Assembly: GCF_009601165.1 (NCBI RefSeq)
Contig: NZ_WIRE01000001.1
Span: 744,001 to 808,000 of the forward strand
DNA: 64,000 nt
Direction of reading: 5' to 3'
Source: Alcanivorax sediminis
Lineage (GTDB): Bacteria; Pseudomonadota; Gammaproteobacteria; Pseudomonadales; Alcanivoracaceae
Below the pieces are notes generated by a model. It ran no database searches. It was given only the letters and a program-made list of their open reading frames with translations, and was not told the DNA's origin. Position 1 is the stretch's first letter; every line of letters begins with the position of its first letter. Shown here piece by piece: positions 26,154-35,378 of the stretch. The position numbers were made by a program, and so were the translations under genes.

Positions 26154-27601
26154 CAGCACACCCCCGGCCGGCAGCTTTCCATATAGAACTGATTGATCAG
26201 CAGACCTTCGATGCGCGCGGAGCCCAGGTTGACCCGGTCGGTGGTGTAGTAGCGATTGTTGTTACCGGGACCATTGCTGATCGGACCTTCGCCAGTACCA
26301 AAACAAACACCCGGGTTGTTGGGGTCACAGTTGTAGTTCTGGGTTTGGTGCATGCTGGACGTTTCGCCGCGCTTGTCGATGCGGATAGGGCGTTTGGCGA
26401 AGGCGTTAAAAGTGCTGCCGGCACGAGCCTGGAAAATGATCCCGTCGTTGTTGGCATTAATGGATTCGCGGGTGCCCTGGGCGGCCCAGCCCGCCATGGC
26501 GGGATACCAGTCGCCATAGCGCACATAACCATGGGAAAGACGATAATTCTGGCAGGCGGTGTCACCACCGGCACAGGCTGTCTGCCAGTCCCGGGTCGCC
26601 GTGCGGGCGGTTTCGAAGCCGCGCACATCGCCAGCGTCCAATCCGTAAAAGCGGTTGTAGACGGTGGGGTTGTTTGGAATCGGGGTGAGCTGCAGATAAA
26701 AGTCGCCGCTGGTGCCCACGGGGCCCAGTACCAGTGACTGGTAATAGAGCTGACCAAAAGGCAGAAAGGCTTCCACGTTGCGGAAGATCAGACCTTCATT
26801 GGCCTCGAACACCGGTGCCTGGCCAATGACATCGGTGGCGCCGCCGGCGGCCTGGGCAACACTGAAGCGGAAGTCGCCGCGCAGGTAACTGTGATACATC
26901 ATGCCGAAGGTTTCGTTGCCCGGCTCGGTGTGCTGGAACAGGCGGAACACACTGCCTGCCGCATTGCCATGGATGATGGTCTGGCTTTTCAGCAGGCCGC
27001 CGCCGCTACTGTTGTTGATCCCCTGTCCGGCAGTCAGCATCTGGGTGGCACTGTTGCGGGTGGCGCCCGCCTCGATTTCACCCCAGAACGAGAGGGTGTA
27101 GTCCGGCTGACTGGTGGGTGCCAGAAACTCGTAAATGGTCTTGTCCGGGTTGGCCGCGTCCTGGTTCACCAGGCTGCCGTCCCAGGCCATGCCCCGGGGA
27201 GACCAGGCACGCATTACATAGGGGTTGTCGAACGGAGAAAACCAGTTGATCTGGCCGCCACGGGGGCACGCCAGTGACGAGGCATCACAGGCACTTTCAT
27301 TCCAGTGGCTGCCGCCTGCGCCCGCACCGGAAATATTGATCCCGTACCAACGCAGATCGCCGCGGCGCCAGCAACCAAAGTTGCCACTGGTATTGCCGGT
27401 GCTGGTACAGGCACCGGATGGGCTGATGCCCACCTGTTCGAAATAACTGGTGGGAGCCATCAAATAGCGGAAATTATCCAGAGCCACGGCAATGCCAGCG
27501 CCGTGAGCGGCGGACATTTCGCTTTCGTCCAGCGCCTGCAGGCGGGCCTGGCTGACGCTGGCAAGAGCCAGCAACAGCGCCGTTGTTATTGTTTTATTCA
27601 T
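26153..27601 (-). CDS. exported protein A, first gene of the secreted operon
   Basis: 482 residues. The signal peptide MNKTITTALLLALASVSQA is followed at once by RLQALDESEMSAAHGAGIAV, the shared motif of the operon. The mature protein is rich in Trp, Tyr, Asn and Gly and has several Cys pairs (CTSTG...GCW; CDASSLAC; CNPNNPGVC). It ends CRPGVC at the very C-terminus. I cannot assign it to a named family with confidence. The 202 bases upstream should hold the operon promoter. Gene order A-B-C-D-esterase with overlaps shows a single transcript. Confidence 0.68.
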   Translation of the reverse strand: MNKTITTALLLALASVSQARLQALDESEMSAAHGAGIAVALDNFRYLMAPTSYFEQVGISPSGACTSTGNTSGNFGCWRRGDLRWYGINISGAGAGGSHWNESACDASSLACPRGGQINWFSPFDNPYVMRAWSPRGMAWDGSLVNQDAANPDKTIYEFLAPTSQPDYTLSFWGEIEAGATRNSATQMLTAGQGINNSSGGGLLKSQTIIHGNAAGSVFRLFQHTEPGNETFGMMYHSYLRGDFRFSVAQAAGGATDVIGQAPVFEANEGLIFRNVEAFLPFGQLYYQSLVLGPVGTSGDFYLQLTPIPNNPTVYNRFYGLDAGDVRGFETARTATRDWQTACAGGDTACQNYRLSHGYVRYGDWYPAMAGWAAQGTRESINANNDGIIFQARAGSTFNAFAKRPIRIDKRGETSSMHQTQNYNCDPNNPGVCFGTGEGPISNGPGNNNRYYTTDRVNLGSARIEGLLINQFYMESCRPGVC

Positions 27602-27803
27602 GGCGTCCCTCGTCTGATCGGCAACGTTGCCCAGATCAAGTGATCATTGTGGAGCTGGTGAAAAAACGAGCGCAGCGGTAAATGTTGCCAGCGGGCGGAC
27701 AAATCATGACGGGGGTGTGACGGTGAAGGGCGACGCGCAGTCAGTGGGGGGCGGAAGAAGGCGCTGCAGGGCCGCCACAAGGGATGTGACGGCCTAGAGG
27801 GTA

Positions 27804-29489
27804 TCAGCGGGCGGCGCTGTTGCTGCTGGAGGCAACGGTGCCGGTGGGCTGGCGCAGGCGGGCGGGGTCGATGTCTGCCAGCTGCTTGACCGTGACAGGC
27901 AATGACAGGGTGCCGCTGATCTGGGTAGCGTCACCAAACGCCAGCTCGCGGGTGTCGAACTGGGGATGACGACTGAACAGCACCAGCCCGAGCTGGTCGC
28001 CGGGCTCCAGTGCCACGGCGATGGGGGGCAGGGCGCCGTCCGTATTGAGAGGCACCGGGGCCAGCTGATCGTTCACGAGCGCCAGATGGGCCTTGCCGGC
28101 TTGCCGCTTCACGAGCGCGGCCAGTACCGGGCCGTCGCTGTCAGATTGCAGGTGCAGCAAGGGGGTGCCAACGCGGAATTCCTGGCTCTCGGCAGTATGG
28201 AGTGGGATGAAGGCCGGGCGCAGGCCGGCATCTCTGGCTTCGGCAAAGGTATCGCCGAGCCCGGTTTCCGTACGCCAGCCCGCAAACCAGTCCAGGGTGC
28301 CGGTCCACCAGCGCCAGCTACCGCTGCGCTTGCCGCTCAGGGTCACGGGGGTGAGGGTGAGGGTTTCCCGGCTGTCAGGCCAGTCGTTCAGGGCGACCCC
28401 CTGCTCCTGGCTGGATACGCAGACCGGTGGCAGGTCAGGGGAGGGGCTGTTGCCCAGCTGGGATTTGAGCCAGTCCACGGCAACCTGGTTGCTGTCCATG
28501 GGTTGCTGTCCGCAGTGCAGCTCTTTCTCCAGATACCACACCGGCAGGGAGGGAGAGTGTTGTTCCAGCGGCAGCAGGTGACCTCCTTGCTGGGCGATCA
28601 GGATTACATCGCGGCCGTTGCGGGCAAAGCAGTCCCGGGCCTCCAGGGCCTGTTCCATATCAAACAGCACATCCCGAAAGCCCTGGATCAGCAGGGCGTT
28701 GGCGCCCGGTGCCATGCCCTGATTGCAGTAATAGGCCATGGAGTGGCTGGCATAGTCCTGGCGCATCTGCTCGTCCAGCTCGCCGTCCATGGCTTTCTTG
28801 AAGGCGTCACGCAGTGGCGGGTTGAGTTTGCGAAAGTTAACCCAGTCGCCCATCAGCTTGAGGGTCTTGATCCAGCCGCCTTTGGGTACCTCGGCGGGCG
28901 CCAGCGCGGTTTCCAGGTCGTACCAGGTGGTCATGGGCACCAGCGCATCAATGCGGTCATCCAGCATGGTGCCCAGTAGCTGAATACCGCCGCCATAGGA
29001 TTCACCCACCATGCCGACTTTGATGTCGCCATTATCGTCTCTGGCCAGGCGGGGAATGTGTTGCTCGGCCCAGTCGAGGATGGTGCTCAGGTCGCGCACT
29101 TCCAGTTCCGGGTTCATCACGTCGATGACGCCGTCGGTTCCGCCATGCCCCCGCTGATCCCAGGTGATTAGCCAGTAGCCCTCCTTCCACATCTGCTTTG
29201 CAATCTGGCCGGTAGGCAACAGGGAATAGAGATCCAGTCCGCCGTCCATGCGTTGCAGGCCAAAGCCGTGGGTATGCAGCATCAAGGGTGCACTCTGGCC
29301 AGATGCCAGGGCGGGTTGCCACAGGGTGGCGGCGATATCGCCGCCATCGTGGGCCTTGATGACCACCTGATAGCGTTTTGCGTCCAGTGGAATATCGTTG
29401 GCGATGGCGGGCGGGTTGCGCATGGCGCAGCCGCTGATCACGATGAGCAGTAAAGGAATTACGCAGATAAAGGGTGGGAGACGTTTCAT
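27804..29489 (-). CDS. lipoprotein alpha/beta-hydrolase, X-Pro dipeptidyl-peptidase (S15/CocE)-like
   Basis: 561 residues from ATG 29489, chosen because the product then begins with a lipoprotein signal ending ISGC (Cys21). The N-terminal alpha/beta-hydrolase domain has LHTHGFG, then WDQRGHGGTDG and the elbow VGESYGGG (Ser164), as in the S15/CocE/NonD family. The acid Asp is probably in IQGFRDVLF and the base His in QQGGHLLPL. The C-terminal beta domain (about 350-561) fits the X-Pro dipeptidase C-terminal jelly roll. It may be an anchored esterase or peptidase. It lies upstream of the secreted operon on the same strand, separated by 202 bases. Confidence 0.78.
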   Translation of the reverse strand: MKRLPPFICVIPLLLIVISGCAMRNPPAIANDIPLDAKRYQVVIKAHDGGDIAATLWQPALASGQSAPLMLHTHGFGLQRMDGGLDLYSLLPTGQIAKQMWKEGYWLITWDQRGHGGTDGVIDVMNPELEVRDLSTILDWAEQHIPRLARDDNGDIKVGMVGESYGGGIQLLGTMLDDRIDALVPMTTWYDLETALAPAEVPKGGWIKTLKLMGDWVNFRKLNPPLRDAFKKAMDGELDEQMRQDYASHSMAYYCNQGMAPGANALLIQGFRDVLFDMEQALEARDCFARNGRDVILIAQQGGHLLPLEQHSPSLPVWYLEKELHCGQQPMDSNQVAVDWLKSQLGNSPSPDLPPVCVSSQEQGVALNDWPDSRETLTLTPVTLSGKRSGSWRWWTGTLDWFAGWRTETGLGDTFAEARDAGLRPAFIPLHTAESQEFRVGTPLLHLQSDSDGPVLAALVKRQAGKAHLALVNDQLAPVPLNTDGALPPIAVALEPGDQLGLVLFSRHPQFDTRELAFGDATQISGTLSLPVTVKQLADIDPARLRQPTGTVASSSNSAAR

Positions 29490-29582
29490 TATTGTTCTGC
29501 CGTCAGGGGCGCATTTTTCGCGCAGAATTTTGACCGCATCATGAACAAGGGTTGTCGTGGCAGGCAGTGGCAAAAGCCGCCA

Positions 29583-30626
29583 TCAGGGTGACGAACCGGG
29601 CCACCTCCTGGTGTCGCGATATTCAGAGGGCGATTTGCCAGTCCAGTGACGGAAGCGGCGCTGGAAGGAACGGGCATCCGCAAAGCCCAGGCGGCAGGCA
29701 ATCTCCTGCACGGTGAGTTGCGTGTCGCTGAGGAATTCCTGGGCCAGCTGGGCGCGCAGGCCATCCAGCAATTGCTGCCAGGAGAGCCCCGCTTCGGCCA
29801 GTCGTCGGTCCAGCGTGCGCACAGAGATACCCAGTCGATCGGCGACGATCTCCCTGCGCGGTGAGCTGCCCGCCATCAGGGTGCGTATCTGGAGCTTGAT
29901 CTGCTGGAGAATATTCTGGTTTTCCTGCTGCTGTGCAAGCTGTTGCCTCGCCAGCTCTTCGGCGACTTGCATGGCGTCATTGCTGTAGGCGTTCAAGGGG
30001 ATATCCAGTAGCGCCCGTTCCGCCACAATACGTATTTCGGGAGCTTCGTAGCGCACTGGACAGCCCAGCAGCTTATCCAGATAGGCCTTGCTGGCGTCGG
30101 AGCCGGAGGCATGCTCGAAGTGAATTTCTTGGACTTTGAGGTCTTGTCGGCCAGAGATAAAGGTGGCGAGTTTGTAGAGCAATACCGCCATGCTTTCAGC
30201 AAGATGGCGGCGAATCACCGGGTTGGGGTAGACCATCAACCCCTGGAAGACCAGATGATCGCCGGGCTCGTCGAGAAGGCGAATGGCCCCGGCGTTGCCT
30301 CCCGCCAGTGCCTGGTATTTGAGTACCGCTTCCACTGCCTGGTGACCGCTGCCGGCCATGGTGGCGACAGTGGGAAGCACGCCGTAGAGCGATGGCATCA
30401 CCTGTTCGCCAATATGGATACCGAGCATGTCGTCGCCGCTTTCCAGGATCAGCTCCAGCATGAAGCGTTCGAAATCGTCCACGGAGGTGTGCTGCATGGG
30501 CTGCAAGGTAATGTCTGGTGACATGCCGCAGCGTTTCAGGATATTGGCCGCGGGCAGTCCCAGCCGTTGCGCGCCGTGGTAATACTGCGACACGCCAATA
30601 CCGGTAATGTAGTAGTCCGCGTTCAT
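29583..30626 (-). CDS. AraC family transcriptional regulator (OruR-type)
   Basis: 347 residues. The N-terminal effector domain (about 15-200) is of the arabinose-binding-like type used by OruR/ArgR-like regulators, starting ISQYYHGAQRLGLPAANILKRCG. The C-terminal AraC DNA-binding domain (about 245-340) has a first helix-turn-helix near DRLGISVRTLDRRLAEAG and the signature CRLGFADARSFQRRFRHWTGKSPSEYR. It is paralogous to the next gene. It probably controls the adjacent lipoprotein hydrolase or the secreted operon; effectors of relatives in this clade are often lipids or fatty acids, which is only suggestive here. Confidence 0.85.
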   Translation of the reverse strand: MNADYYITGIGVSQYYHGAQRLGLPAANILKRCGMSPDITLQPMQHTSVDDFERFMLELILESGDDMLGIHIGEQVMPSLYGVLPTVATMAGSGHQAVEAVLKYQALAGGNAGAIRLLDEPGDHLVFQGLMVYPNPVIRRHLAESMAVLLYKLATFISGRQDLKVQEIHFEHASGSDASKAYLDKLLGCPVRYEAPEIRIVAERALLDIPLNAYSNDAMQVAEELARQQLAQQQENQNILQQIKLQIRTLMAGSSPRREIVADRLGISVRTLDRRLAEAGLSWQQLLDGLRAQLAQEFLSDTQLTVQEIACRLGFADARSFQRRFRHWTGKSPSEYRDTRRWPGSSP

Positions 30627-30786
30627 GCAAGGTGGTCCCGAGGCAGGCTGAACCCTTTTTTTAGTCTGCGTGGCTACCCGAGGGCTTCAGGTAGCCGGCT
30701 ATTGTTCATTGCGGGCTGTCAGAGAGGCACCGACCGATTGGGTCAACGGGGCGGCAAATCTTGCCGCCCGGTCAAGTGCATGCTCG

Positions 30787-31845
30787 CTAGAGCGATTCGC
30801 GGTATTTGGAGGGTGACAGCCCGGTCCATTGCTGGAAGCGGCGCTGAAAGGAGCGGGTATCCGAGAAGCCCAGCCGCTGGCTGATGTCCGCCACCGTCAT
30901 GTCGGTGATCTTCAGATAATCCTGGGCCAGCTGCTGGCGGGTTTCATCCAGCAGCTCTTGCCACGACAGGCCTTGCTCGGCCATACGGCGATCCAGGGTG
31001 CGCAGGCTCACCCCGAGACGATCGGCCACGGTCTTGCGGCGGGGCAGGCCGCTGAGCATCAGGTCCCGCGCCAGCCAGCGCAGTTGCCCGGCCAGATCCT
31101 GCTGCTTTTCCACCTCTTCAAGCTGCTGACGTGCTGCGGCTTCGGCCTGTACCAGGCGCTGATCGTTGAATACATTGATGGGCAGGTTCAGCGTATGGGC
31201 ATCCAGCTCCACCTGATTGCAGGACGCACCGAAGGTGACCGGGCACAGCAATATGCTTTCGAGAATCGCCTGCTCTTCCTCGTTGACCGGCGTGTGTTCC
31301 AGCTGCACCCGGCAGGCAGTCATGTTCGGCTGGCCGGTAATGAACCGCACCATGGAGGTGCCGAGCAATATCAGGTTGGTCATCAGGTGACGGCGCAGTA
31401 CCGGTTGCTGGGTGACCATGGAGGCAGTGAGCACCAGGTTGCCGTTGTCACGGTGCTCCAGATGAAAGCCACCCGAATTACCACCGATCAGGGCCTGATA
31501 CTTGGTGGTAAAGGTCAGGGCCTCACGCAAGCTGGCCGCGCTGAACGCCAGGTTGGTCATGGTGTTGAAGATGGCCGGCATCATCTGCTGGCCGATATGC
31601 AGCCCCAGCAATTCATCCTGGCTGCTGAGCAGGAGTTCCTGCAGAAACATCTCCGCCTGCCAGGTGGCCACCCGTGCCATGGGTTGCAGTGAGGTAGCCG
31701 GATCCAGCCCGCAACGTTGCAGGATGTCAGCAGCGGGTAGCCCCAGTAGTTCGGCGCCGTAATAAAGCTGAGCCAGCCCGATCCCGGAAATGAAATGGTC
31801 GCTGTCGGTGGTGGGGCTGTCAGTAATGATGGAATTCAGATTCAT
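30787..31845 (-). CDS. AraC family transcriptional regulator (OruR-type), paralogue
   Basis: 352 residues from ATG 31845; a TTG at 31860 would add five. The effector domain contains GIGLAQLYYGAELLGLPAAD, closely similar to the neighbour's ISQYYHGAQRLGLPAAN. The C-terminal domain has DRLGVSLRTLDRRMAEQG and SQRLGFSDTRSFQRRFQQWTGLSPSKYRE. The tandem paralogues (gap 160 bases) point to a local duplication with divergence of the effector pocket. Both are transcribed towards the lipoprotein hydrolase gene. Confidence 0.85.
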   Translation of the reverse strand: MNLNSIITDSPTTDSDHFISGIGLAQLYYGAELLGLPAADILQRCGLDPATSLQPMARVATWQAEMFLQELLLSSQDELLGLHIGQQMMPAIFNTMTNLAFSAASLREALTFTTKYQALIGGNSGGFHLEHRDNGNLVLTASMVTQQPVLRRHLMTNLILLGTSMVRFITGQPNMTACRVQLEHTPVNEEEQAILESILLCPVTFGASCNQVELDAHTLNLPINVFNDQRLVQAEAAARQQLEEVEKQQDLAGQLRWLARDLMLSGLPRRKTVADRLGVSLRTLDRRMAEQGLSWQELLDETRQQLAQDYLKITDMTVADISQRLGFSDTRSFQRRFQQWTGLSPSKYRESL

Positions 31846-32195
31846 GCCTTCATTTTGCAATAAAAACGGGGCCCTCGAACAGTGGCCGAATTCCGTTCGG
31901 CGGAAATCGATCCCGTTCGAAGCATAGAGCTCGCCGTTTTAAGGGCCATGGCGTGGGAAACGGCCGGGGCCAAAGGCGATTTTTACCACAGAGGTTGCGG
32001 AGTTTACTGAGGGGGTGTGCTTGGTTCTGGGGTGGGTGTACCTTGCTGGCGCCCGGTTCGTCCCTCAAGCGGAACTCCTACAGCAATCCCCTGACGTATA
32101 AAACGAAAGAGGCCGCGCCCAATCGCCTGGTCGCGGCCTCTATTCATGCGGTCTGGCAACATGCCATCCCGCGTAGCTATTCACTATTAACTGCT
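31846..32195. other. 350-base spacer between the AraC gene and pilU
   Basis: No gene is seen. A small inverted repeat TTCCG-TTCGG-CGGAA lies at 31889-31903, just upstream of the AraC start, and may be an operator. A strong hairpin GAGGCCGCG / CGCGGCCTC (32109-32140) followed on the minus strand by TTTCGTTTT is the likely pilU terminator. The end nearest pilU (32174-32196) carries a TTCACTATTAACT word also found at 58337, 60328 and 61205. Confidence 0.6.
32109..32140 (-). terminator. pilU-distal hairpin terminator
   Basis: GAGGCCGCG and CGCGGCCTC form a 9-bp perfect stem with a 14-base loop. On the minus strand a T-rich stretch follows. It lies 56 bases beyond the pilU stop. Confidence 0.65.
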
Positions 32196-33317
32196 CTATT
32201 CAGTGTCCTCGATGCTCAATCCCCGGGTCGCCACATCCAGACTGGATGCATCGGTTTCGTTGCCGAGCTTGATCATCAGACGCAGATCGTTGGGGGAGTC
32301 CGCATGGAGCATGGCGTCTTCATAGGTGATTTCGCCAGCGGTGTAGAGGTCATAAAGGGCCTGGTCGAAGGTCTGCATGCCCTGCTCGCGGGACTTTTTC
32401 ATCAGCTCCTTGAGCATGTGCACTTCACCCTTGCGGATGTGATCCTGCACCAGCGGGGTACCCAGCAATACCTCAATGGCGGCTCGGCGACCCTTGCCGT
32501 CCGGGGTCGGGATGAGCTGCTGGGCGACAATGCCTTTCATGTTCAGGGACAGGTCCATCCACAGCTGGTCGTGCATGTCCGCGGGGAAGAAGTGCATGAT
32601 CCGATCCAGCGCCTGGTTGGCGTTGTTGGCGTGCAGGGTGGCCAGACACAGGTGGCCGGTTTCGGCAAAGGCGATGGCCTTGTCCATGGTTTCCCGGGTC
32701 CGGATCTCACCGATCAGGATCACATCTGGCGCCTGACGCAGGGTGTTTTTCAATGCCACATCGAAGCTGTCTGTATCGATACCCACTTCACGCTGGGTGA
32801 CGATACAGCCCTGATGCTGGTGGATGAATTCGATGGGGTCCTCGATGGTGATGATGTGGCCCTTCGAGTTCTTGTTACGGTGGCCGATCATGGAGGCCAG
32901 CGAGGTGGACTTACCGGTACCGGTGGCGCCCACGAAGATCACCAGGCCACGCTTGGTCATGGCCAGTTCCTTGATCACGGGCGGCAGACGCAGGTCGTCC
33001 ACATTCGGAATCTTGGTTTCAATGCGGCGCAGCACCATGGCCACCAGGTTGCGCTGATAGAAGGCGGACACCCGGAAGCGACCGATGCCACGGGCGGAAA
33101 TGGCGAAGTTGCACTCGTGCTTTTCGACGAATTCCTTGCGCTGCTTTTCGGTCATCACACCGAACACAATATCCCGGGTCATGTCCGGGGTCAGGGCGTT
33201 CTTGGTTACCGGCAGGATCTTGCCGTGGATTTTCATGCTGGGTGGCACACCGGCGGTGATGAACAGGTCGGACCCGCCCTTTTGCACCATGATCTTGAGA
33301 AGCTCTTCAAATTCCAT
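32196..33317 (-). CDS. pilU: type IV pilus retraction ATPase PilU
   Basis: Accessory twitching-motility ATPase, 373 residues. Walker A GATGTGKST (130-138), Asp box region IITIEDPIEFIHQHQG, Walker B VILIGEIRTRETM and His box TGHLCLATLHANNANQALDR identify a PilT-class hexameric ATPase. The absence of the PilT C-terminal AIRNLIRE motif and the longer C-terminal tail (DASSLDVATRGLSIEDTE) mark PilU. It works with PilT at the inner-membrane base of the pilus. It is 60 bases after pilT in the same transcription unit. Confidence 0.94.
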   Translation of the reverse strand: MEFEELLKIMVQKGGSDLFITAGVPPSMKIHGKILPVTKNALTPDMTRDIVFGVMTEKQRKEFVEKHECNFAISARGIGRFRVSAFYQRNLVAMVLRRIETKIPNVDDLRLPPVIKELAMTKRGLVIFVGATGTGKSTSLASMIGHRNKNSKGHIITIEDPIEFIHQHQGCIVTQREVGIDTDSFDVALKNTLRQAPDVILIGEIRTRETMDKAIAFAETGHLCLATLHANNANQALDRIMHFFPADMHDQLWMDLSLNMKGIVAQQLIPTPDGKGRRAAIEVLLGTPLVQDHIRKGEVHMLKELMKKSREQGMQTFDQALYDLYTAGEITYEDAMLHADSPNDLRLMIKLGNETDASSLDVATRGLSIEDTE

Positions 33318-33377
33318 GTTACTTGCCTGCCTGCCCGGGCATCAGCCCGGGGCGGTTATTGTTCGTATCCAGCCTGA

Positions 33378-34412
33378 TCAGATGGAATCCGGAGACTTGG
33401 CTTTTTCGCGGGCCACATCGCGGGCCACCAGCCCCTTCTGTACCAGCCCTTGCAGACATTGGTCCAGTGTCTGCATGCCCAGCGCACCACCGGTCTGGAT
33501 AGCCGAGTACATCTGCGCCACCTTGTCTTCGCGGATCAGGTTCCGGATCGCCGGAGTACCGATCATGATTTCGTGGGCCGCCACCCGGCCACCGCCGTTC
33601 TTCTTCATCAGGGTCTGGGAAATAACCGCCTGCAGGGATTCCGACAGCATGGAGCGGACCATGGACTTTTCTTCGGCGGGGAATACGTCTACCACCCGGT
33701 CAATGGTCTTGGCGGCGGAGGTGGTGTGCAGGGTGCCGAACACCAGGTGGCCGGTTTCGGCCGCCGTCAACGCCAGGCGGATGGTTTCCAGATCCCGCAT
33801 CTCACCTACCAGGATGATATCGGGGTCTTCCCGGAGGGCGGAGCGCAGTGCTTCGGAGAAGCCCAGGGTGTCACGGTGGACTTCCCGCTGGTTCACCAGG
33901 CACTTCTTGGATTCGTGTACAAATTCGATGGGATCCTCAATGGTGAGGATGTGCTCGTAACGGGTGTTGTTGATGTAGTCGAGCATGGCCGCCAGGGTAG
34001 TGGATTTACCGGAACCGGTCGGCCCGGTCACCAGCACAATGCCACGGGGGAATTCGGAGACTTTCTGGAACACCTTGCCCATGCCCAGGTCTTCCATGGT
34101 CAGTACCTTGGAAGGAATGGTCCGGAATACCGCACCCGCACCGCGGTTGTGGTTAAAGGCATTCACCCGGAAACGGGCCACACCGGGCACCTCAAAGGAA
34201 AAATCGGTTTCGAAGAACTCCTCGAAATCCTTGCGCTGCTTGTCATTCATGATGTCGTAGATCAGCGCGTGAACTTCCTTGTGCTCCATGGCGGGCAGAT
34301 TGATGCGGCGTACATCGCCGTCCACCCGAATCATGGGGGGCAGGCCTGCGGAGAGGTGGAGGTCAGACGCGCCATTCTTGGCGCTGAAGGCGAGCAGCTC
34401 GGTAATATCCAT
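33378..34412 (-). CDS. pilT: type IV pilus retraction ATPase PilT
   Basis: Retraction motor, 344 residues, the usual PilT length. Walker A GPTGSGKST (130-138), ILTIEDPIEFVHESKKC, Walker B IILVGEMRDLETI, His box GHLVFGTLHTTSAAKTIDRV, and the diagnostic C-terminal PAIRNLIRE. The order pilT-pilU divergent from yggS-proC-yggT is the conserved arrangement of Pseudomonas and relatives, which supports vertical inheritance here. The shared 237-base upstream region should hold both promoters. Confidence 0.96.
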   Translation of the reverse strand: MDITELLAFSAKNGASDLHLSAGLPPMIRVDGDVRRINLPAMEHKEVHALIYDIMNDKQRKDFEEFFETDFSFEVPGVARFRVNAFNHNRGAGAVFRTIPSKVLTMEDLGMGKVFQKVSEFPRGIVLVTGPTGSGKSTTLAAMLDYINNTRYEHILTIEDPIEFVHESKKCLVNQREVHRDTLGFSEALRSALREDPDIILVGEMRDLETIRLALTAAETGHLVFGTLHTTSAAKTIDRVVDVFPAEEKSMVRSMLSESLQAVISQTLMKKNGGGRVAAHEIMIGTPAIRNLIREDKVAQMYSAIQTGGALGMQTLDQCLQGLVQKGLVARDVAREKAKSPDSI

Positions 34413-34649
34413 GGTGTCTTCTGGCGTTATTGTGCGTTGTGGAACAGGGTACGGTGAGCGCCCTCTTCCGTTATTATGTAGGGTTATTATGTGGACCGTC
34501 GGCGCGCCGGCAGTCTCAGAATATCGTCTTAATGCGCCTTAAAGTAACCCGAGCTTTTCAGGCGTTCAAGGAACTGCAGTGGGAATTCGCCTTCGGTAGG
34601 AAAGCGCCGCCGGACGGCCACTGCGCCAAATGACAAGGTAGAGCCCCCC

Positions 34650-35336
34650 ATGCAAGACGCTGATAGCCCCCTGAAGACGATCCGCGAGGACATTGCCGCT
34701 GCCTGCCAGCGCGCCGGCCGGGGGACGGATTCGGTGACCTTGTTGGCGGTGAGCAAGACCCGCACTGCGCCGGAACTGGCCGCTCTGGCGGACCAGGGAC
34801 AGCGGGATTTTGGCGAGAACTACCTGCAGGAAGCACTGGACAAGATGGACGCCCTGGCAGGGCGTGATCTGGTCTGGCACTTCATCGGGCCCATCCAGTC
34901 CAACAAGACCCGTGATATCGCCGCCCGTTTCGACTGGGTGCACTCCGTGGATCGTCTCAAGATCGCCCGGCGGCTCAGTGAGCAGCGGCCCGAGGGGTTG
35001 CCGCCGCTGAATGTCTGTATTCAGGTCAATGTGGACGATGAAGAGAGCAAAAGCGGGGTGCCGCTGGCGGACGTAGCCGAGCTCGCCGCCGGGGTGGCGG
35101 CGCTGCCCAATCTGGCCCTGCGCGGCCTGATGGCCATCCCCCGTGCGGACAGTGATGACGCCAGCCGGAGCGCTTTCCGACAGCTCGCCATGACACTGTC
35201 ACAATTGCGCAATACAATGCCCGGCCTCGACACGCTCTCCATGGGCATGAGTGCGGATTACGGGGTGGCCATCGAAGAGGGCGCCACCGTGGTCAGACTG
35301 GGTACGGCCCTGTTTGGCCCCCGTCCGCCCCGCTAG
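34650..35336 (+). CDS. yggS: pyridoxal phosphate homeostasis protein YggS
   Basis: Single-domain PLP-binding TIM-barrel protein, 228 residues, keeping free PLP in balance; no enzymatic activity is known. The PLP lysine is Lys36 in LLAVSKTRTA. Further conserved parts are FGENYLQEA, WHFIGPIQSNKTRDIA and GLMAIPRAD, with the phosphate-binding SMGMSADYGVAIEEGATVVRLG near the C-terminus. ATG is preceded by AAGGTAGAG. First gene of yggS-proC-yggT. Confidence 0.95.
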   Translation: MQDADSPLKTIREDIAAACQRAGRGTDSVTLLAVSKTRTAPELAALADQGQRDFGENYLQEALDKMDALAGRDLVWHFIGPIQSNKTRDIAARFDWVHSVDRLKIARRLSEQRPEGLPPLNVCIQVNVDDEESKSGVPLADVAELAAGVAALPNLALRGLMAIPRADSDDASRSAFRQLAMTLSQLRNTMPGLDTLSMGMSADYGVAIEEGATVVRLGTALFGPRPPR

Positions 35337-35378
35337 CCCGGCGTGTCGCATGGGCGACAACCAAAGGACACAGCAGTT

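Noticed and set aside
32109..32140. GAGGCCGCG hairpin considered as another attC or REP element
   Set aside because: No GTTRRRY end and no second copy; a terminator for pilU explains it better.
34413..34649. Possible small gene between pilT and yggS
   Set aside because: Short frames exist, but no ribosome-binding site or conserved pattern is visible; the region is best read as the divergent promoter.
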